This document shows positions 5,324 to 8,684 of a DNA stretch of 8,684 nt, one piece after another (the stretch's first letter is position 1; each line of letters starts with the position of its first letter). A model generated the notes under the pieces. The model had not been told where the DNA came from. It did no database searches and was given only the letters and a program-made list of their open reading frames with translations. This stretch comes from DAOTKC01 sp035449045. GTDB lineage: Bacteria; Bacillota; Clostridia; Christensenellales; CAG-917. The DNA lies in assembly GCA_035449045.1 (NCBI GenBank), contig DAOTKC010000049.1, positions 1 to 8,684 on the forward strand, written 5' to 3'. A program made the translations under genes and the position numbers.

Positions 5324-6949
5324 ATGGCCAGACGTAAAGTGGCAGACATTATCGCCGAGCACGCCGAACAGCTTTTATCCTATGCCGAGCGCAGGCTCTA
5401 TTTAAAGAGCGAAGATAGATGCTATATCCGAAACCACCTCTTTAATTTGCTTAAATTGAACGAGCCCTGCTCTAAGGCCGAGATTAGTGAGGATTTCGAC
5501 TTTCAGGCGGTGTTGGACAAAATAGTCGACTATGCCGTCGACAACAAAATAATCGAGCCAAACAAGCGGCTCCTTTTTGAAACGCGCATAATGGGGCTTC
5601 TGACGCCGATGCCCTCCGTCGTCACCGAATATTTCGACTACATCGCGGCGACGGAGTCCACCAAAAAAGCCTGCGAATGGCTCTACGACCTTTCAACCGC
5701 CAACAACTACATCCGCCTGCCCGACATAAGGAAAAACATCCGCTGGGAGGCAAAAAAACCGCGCGGCGACATCATAGTGACCATCAACCTCGCCAAGCCC
5801 GAAAAGGACCCCAAAGATATAGCCGCCGCCGCCAAAATGGCGGACACCGGCTATCCGGCCTGCGCGCTCTGCGAGGACAACGTGGGATTTTTCGGCGACA
5901 TAAAGCGGCCGGCGCGCCAGACGCTTAGGATAATTCCACTTCTTTTAAACGACGAGGATTGGTTCTTCCAATTCTCCCCCTACGTCTATTTCGACCAGCA
6001 CTGCCTCGCCATTTCCAAAGAACACCGCCCGATGAGCTTAAACGCCGACACCTTCGTCCGCTTTTTGGACTTTTTGGAGTTTTTCCCCGACTATTTCATA
6101 GGCTCCAACGCCGCGCTGCCCATCGTCGGCGGCTCCATTCTCGCCCACGAGCACTATCAGGGCGGGCTCAAGGTGCTTCCGCTTATGAAGGCGCCGTCCC
6201 GCGAGTTTTATCTTTCCGACGACTTCCCCGAGGTCAAGATTTCAATCGTCGACTGGTATAACTCCGTCGTTCGGCTGGAGTCCAAAAACCGCCGCCAAAT
6301 CATAGCGGCGGCAAGCAAGCTCCTTTCGGAATGGAAAAGCTACCGCAACGAGGAGCTTTCCATTATTCCCGAAACGGATGGCACTCCCCACAACACGGTG
6401 ACGCCCATTGCGCGCATCAACGACGACGGCGAATGGTGCTTGGATATGATTTTAAGAAACAACCGCACCGATTCAAAACACCCCTACGGCATCTTCCACC
6501 CCACCGAAGATATGCACAACATAAAGAAGGAAGGAATCGGCATCATCGAGGTCATGGGGCTGTTTATTTTGCCGGGCAGGCTTCTTCGGGAAGCGATGGA
6601 AATCAAAAAGATTTTGACGGGTGAAACGCCACTCGACTTCAAGGCGCTCGCCGAGGAAGGCAACCCCTTGGCGCCCCACATAGGCATGATTGCCCAGCTC
6701 GCCAACGACTACGGCACCCGTCTTAACGCCGAAGCCGCCGAAGCCGCCGTCACGGACTATATCAACGACACCTGCGAAAGAATTTTGGACTGCACCGCGG
6801 TATTCAAAAACGACACCGCCGGCCGCGCCGGCTTCTCGGAATTTTTAAACTACTACACCTCGGGCGCCACCAAGCGCTTCGGCTATGAATACGCCGAGGA
6901 AACCGAGGAGGAGATACCGGTTGAGAAGTATCCCGATGAAGAGTTTTAA
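5324..6949 (+). CDS. galT: UDP-glucose--hexose-1-phosphate uridylyltransferase, Firmicute type (type 2)
   Basis: Exchanges UMP between UDP-glucose and galactose-1-phosphate, giving UDP-galactose and glucose-1-phosphate, the second Leloir step, in the cytoplasm. The 541 residues match the long Firmicute GalT class rather than the 350-residue E. coli type. The N-terminal third is helical. The catalytic half holds YPACALCEDN, NAALPIVGGS, and HEHYQGG at 275-281, the histidine-rich motif that should carry the uridylylated histidine. It also contains TPHNTVTPIA and the type 2 hallmark KHPYGIFHPTEDMHNIKKEG followed by GIIEVMGLFILPGRL. The C-terminus ends in a very acidic tail (EYAEETEEEIPVEKYPDEEF). 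The ATG at 5324 is chosen from GGGAG seven bases upstream and because MARRKVADIIAEH resembles the usual start. It is divergent from galK, which supplies its substrate, and ends at a strong terminator. No galE or galactose transporter is in the window. Confidence 0.95.
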   Translation: MARRKVADIIAEHAEQLLSYAERRLYLKSEDRCYIRNHLFNLLKLNEPCSKAEISEDFDFQAVLDKIVDYAVDNKIIEPNKRLLFETRIMGLLTPMPSVVTEYFDYIAATESTKKACEWLYDLSTANNYIRLPDIRKNIRWEAKKPRGDIIVTINLAKPEKDPKDIAAAAKMADTGYPACALCEDNVGFFGDIKRPARQTLRIIPLLLNDEDWFFQFSPYVYFDQHCLAISKEHRPMSLNADTFVRFLDFLEFFPDYFIGSNAALPIVGGSILAHEHYQGGLKVLPLMKAPSREFYLSDDFPEVKISIVDWYNSVVRLESKNRRQIIAAASKLLSEWKSYRNEELSIIPETDGTPHNTVTPIARINDDGEWCLDMILRNNRTDSKHPYGIFHPTEDMHNIKKEGIGIIEVMGLFILPGRLLREAMEIKKILTGETPLDFKALAEEGNPLAPHIGMIAQLANDYGTRLNAEAAEAAVTDYINDTCERILDCTAVFKNDTAGRAGFSEFLNYYTSGATKRFGYEYAEETEEEIPVEKYPDEEF

Positions 6950-6967
6950 TAATGAATAATGAATAAC
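6948..6967. repeat. Short tandem repeat of the heptamer AATAATG
   Basis: Nearly three copies of AATAATG begin within the galT stop codon and run up to the terminator. Short heptamer arrays of this kind occur between genes in many AT-rich bacteria. Copy number may vary by slippage. No function is evident. Confidence 0.6.
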
Positions 6968-6976
6968 TTTGGATAT

Positions 6977-7013
6977 AAAAATCCCGCAATGACTTTGCGG
7001 GATTTTTTCTTTT
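6977..7013. terminator. Bidirectional rho-independent terminator between galT and thrS
   Basis: AAAAATCCCGCAA (6977-6989) and TTGCGGGATTTTT (6995-7007) form a 13-bp perfect stem with a 5-nt loop. The plus strand continues in T-rich sequence (TCTTTT). Read on the minus strand, the stem also ends in a T run (TTTTTATA). It therefore serves both converging genes, galT and thrS. Confidence 0.93.
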
Positions 7014-7027
7014 AAATTAACCTTAAA

Positions 7028-8684
7028 TCAGATAACTTTGTTATCGGTTTCGTATTTGACCTTGTCGATAAATTCCGAAAGCTCGTATTGCTTTTGTGTG
7101 CCCGCTCTGTCACGGATTGTCACCACGCCCTGCTCGGTGTCCTTATCGCCGATAACCAGCATATAGGGCGTCTTTTCAATCTGCGCCTGGCGCACCTTAT
7201 AGCCGATTTTTTCGTTTCTGAAATCATCTTCGACGCGGATGCCGTTTCTTCTGAGCTCGGCGGAGGCTTTGGCCGCCTCGCTTATGTTGCGGTCGGTCAG
7301 GCTCATCACCTTGACTTGGACGGGCGCCATCCAAAGCGGCAGCGCGCCGGCGTATTTCTCAATCAGCATGGCAAGCGTCCGCTCGTAGCAGCCGATAGAG
7401 CTTCTGTGGATAATGAGCGGGCGGACTTTGTCGCCGTTTTCGTCGATATAGGACATATCAAACCGCTCGGCAAGCGAGAAGTCGATTTGAACGGTGAACA
7501 GCGTATCCTCCTTGCCGTGCACGTTTGAGGCCTGCACATCGAGCTTGGGCCCGTAGAAGGCGGCCTCGCCAACGGCTTCGGTATATTTAATGCCGAGGTG
7601 GTTCAATATTTGGCGCATGACGCCCTGAGTCTTTTCCCATCTGGCGGCGTCGCCGACGTATTTTTCGCTGTTTTTGGGGTCCCAAAGCGAGAAGCGGAAG
7701 AAAACGTCGTCGGAAAGCCCCAAACACTTGACGAAATAGTAAATGATGTCAAGCGCGCCCTTGAACTCCTCTTCGAGCTGGCTCTCGGTGCAGATTATGT
7801 GGCCGTCGGAAAGGGTGAACTGCCGGATGCGAATCAGCCCGTGCATCTCGCCCGACGCCTCGTTTCTGAAAAGCGTGGCGGTTTCGGCATATCTTATAGG
7901 AAGATCGCGGTAGCTCTTGAGCCCGTTTTTATAGATGGTGAACTGGAAGGGGCAGGTCATGGGACGGAGTGCTAAGATTTCGGCGTCCTTGGCTTCGTCG
8001 CCGATGACAAACATCTTTTCCTTGTAGTGGTCCCAGTGCCCGCTTATCTTAAAGAGGTTGTTTTTGCTCATTATCGGCGTCTTGGTTAAAAGATAGCCGC
8101 GGCGCTCCTCCTCGTCCTCGACGAAGCGCTGAAGTATCTGCATCACTCTGGCGCCCTTGGGCATGAGCAACGGCAGGCCTTGTCCGATGTTTTCGTCGGT
8201 CATAAACAGGCCGATCTCGCGGCCGATGCGATTGTGGTCGCGGCGCTTGGCCTCCTCCAGCCGTTCGAGATACTGCGCCATTTCCTCCTTGTTGTCGAAG
8301 GCGACGCCGTAAATTCTCGTCAGCATCTTGTTTTTCTCGCTGCCGCGCCAGTAGGCGCCGGTAAGCTGCGTCAGCTTGAAGGCCTTGACCTTGCCCGTCG
8401 AAGTTAAATGCGGTCCTGCGCAAAGGTCGATGAACTCGCCCTGCTTATAAAAGCTTATCTCGGCGTCGTCCGAAAGCTCGCTGATGAGCTCAACCTTATA
8501 GTCCTCGCCGCGCGCCAGCATGAATTTGGCCGCCTCGTCCTTGGGCATGACGCTGCGCTCGATGGGAAAATTCGCCTTAATGATTTTTTTCATCTCGGCT
8601 TCCACGGCCTCGAGGTCGTCTTGGGTTATCGGCGTTTTAAAATCGAAATCATAATAAAAGCCCGTCGAAATAGCCGGCCCGATT
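7028..8684 (-). CDS. thrS: Threonine--tRNA ligase, missing its N-terminus at the window edge
   Basis: Charges tRNA-Thr with threonine and edits mischarged Ser-tRNA-Thr. The frame stays open to the right edge and reads IGPAISTGFYYDFDF there, a typical internal ThrRS segment, so the GTG at 8605 is not the start. The visible 551 residues leave about 90 missing (TGS domain and start of the editing domain, including its first HxxxH pair). Present, in fragment numbering, are the editing-domain CAGPH (C88, H92), motif 2 TLFRNEASGEMHG near 270-282, DGHI with H295, and motif 3 IIHRSSIGCYERT with H426. Zinc ligands C244, H295 and H426 are all present; C244 sits in RPMTCPFQF rather than the commoner MNCPGH. 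After that comes the anticodon-binding domain (VQVKVMSLTDRN to the end). The offset of 90 fits E. coli numbering (C334). It ends in the terminator shared with galT. Any T-box leader would lie outside the window. Confidence 0.97.
   Translation of the reverse strand, partial: IGPAISTGFYYDFDFKTPITQDDLEAVEAEMKKIIKANFPIERSVMPKDEAAKFMLARGEDYKVELISELSDDAEISFYKQGEFIDLCAGPHLTSTGKVKAFKLTQLTGAYWRGSEKNKMLTRIYGVAFDNKEEMAQYLERLEEAKRRDHNRIGREIGLFMTDENIGQGLPLLMPKGARVMQILQRFVEDEEERRGYLLTKTPIMSKNNLFKISGHWDHYKEKMFVIGDEAKDAEILALRPMTCPFQFTIYKNGLKSYRDLPIRYAETATLFRNEASGEMHGLIRIRQFTLSDGHIICTESQLEEEFKGALDIIYYFVKCLGLSDDVFFRFSLWDPKNSEKYVGDAARWEKTQGVMRQILNHLGIKYTEAVGEAAFYGPKLDVQASNVHGKEDTLFTVQIDFSLAERFDMSYIDENGDKVRPLIIHRSSIGCYERTLAMLIEKYAGALPLWMAPVQVKVMSLTDRNISEAAKASAELRRNGIRVEDDFRNEKIGYKVRQAQIEKTPYMLVIGDKDTEQGVVTIRDRAGTQKQYELSEFIDKVKYETDNKVI

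Noticed and set aside
7088..7975. Plus-strand open frames opposite thrS, and similar frames opposite pncB and galK
   Set aside because: They are antisense shadows caused by the codon bias of the real genes and show no family motifs or ribosome binding sites.
8603..8605. GTG as the start of thrS
   Set aside because: The frame continues upstream to the window edge with clear ThrRS sequence (FYYDFDF), so the gene is cut, not started here.
1..8684. Mobile elements, CRISPR arrays, tRNAs, toxin-antitoxin or defence genes
   Set aside because: Nothing in either strand resembled them; all long coding regions are accounted for by housekeeping genes.

Overview
The window looks like a piece of chromosome from a Firmicute, most likely an uncultured Clostridia-type bacterium. 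The reasons are the Firmicute-type (type 2) GalT, a galactokinase with the GNHTDH signature that I associate with clostridial homologues, a ThrRS of the MTCPFQ-type clade, strong AGGAGG-like ribosome binding sites, and G/C-ending codons inside genes against AT-rich intergenic DNA. All protein genes are housekeeping or central-metabolism genes. I see no mobile element, phage, CRISPR array, tRNA or rRNA.

Layout, left to right. (1) 1-460, minus: the 5' part of dnaX (clamp-loader subunit), running off the left edge, with one or two sigma-A promoter candidates and a perfect hairpin in its leader. (2) 461-717: intergenic, holding that promoter region and an unexplained GC-rich block. (3) 718-1431, minus: a small membrane-anchored protein with a SPOR-like region, starting at TTG, with its own promoter candidate. 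(4) 1543-5227, minus: a probable three-gene operon galK-lgt-pncB, closed by a clear terminator at 1493-1522. (5) 5228-5323: a short AT-rich divergent region between galK and galT. (6) 5324-6949, plus: galT. (7) 6977-7013: a bidirectional terminator between converging galT and thrS. (8) 7028-8684, minus: thrS, missing about its first 90 codons at the right edge.

How they work together: galK and galT make up the first phosphorylation and uridylyl-transfer steps of the Leloir galactose pathway and are transcribed divergently from one 96-bp region in which the two best promoter candidates face each other. galK is joined on its downstream side to lgt (lipoprotein maturation) and pncB (NAD salvage), with the lgt Shine-Dalgarno overlapping the galK stop codon. 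That links sugar use to envelope and cofactor genes in one transcript. The remaining genes (dnaX, the SPOR-like protein, thrS) appear to be independent units.

I did not find a clearly new multi-gene system. The points most worth a second look are the galK/galT face-to-face promoters, the substituted active-site signatures in GalK and Lgt, the uncharacterised SPOR-like protein, and the structured dnaX leader with the GC-rich block upstream of it.
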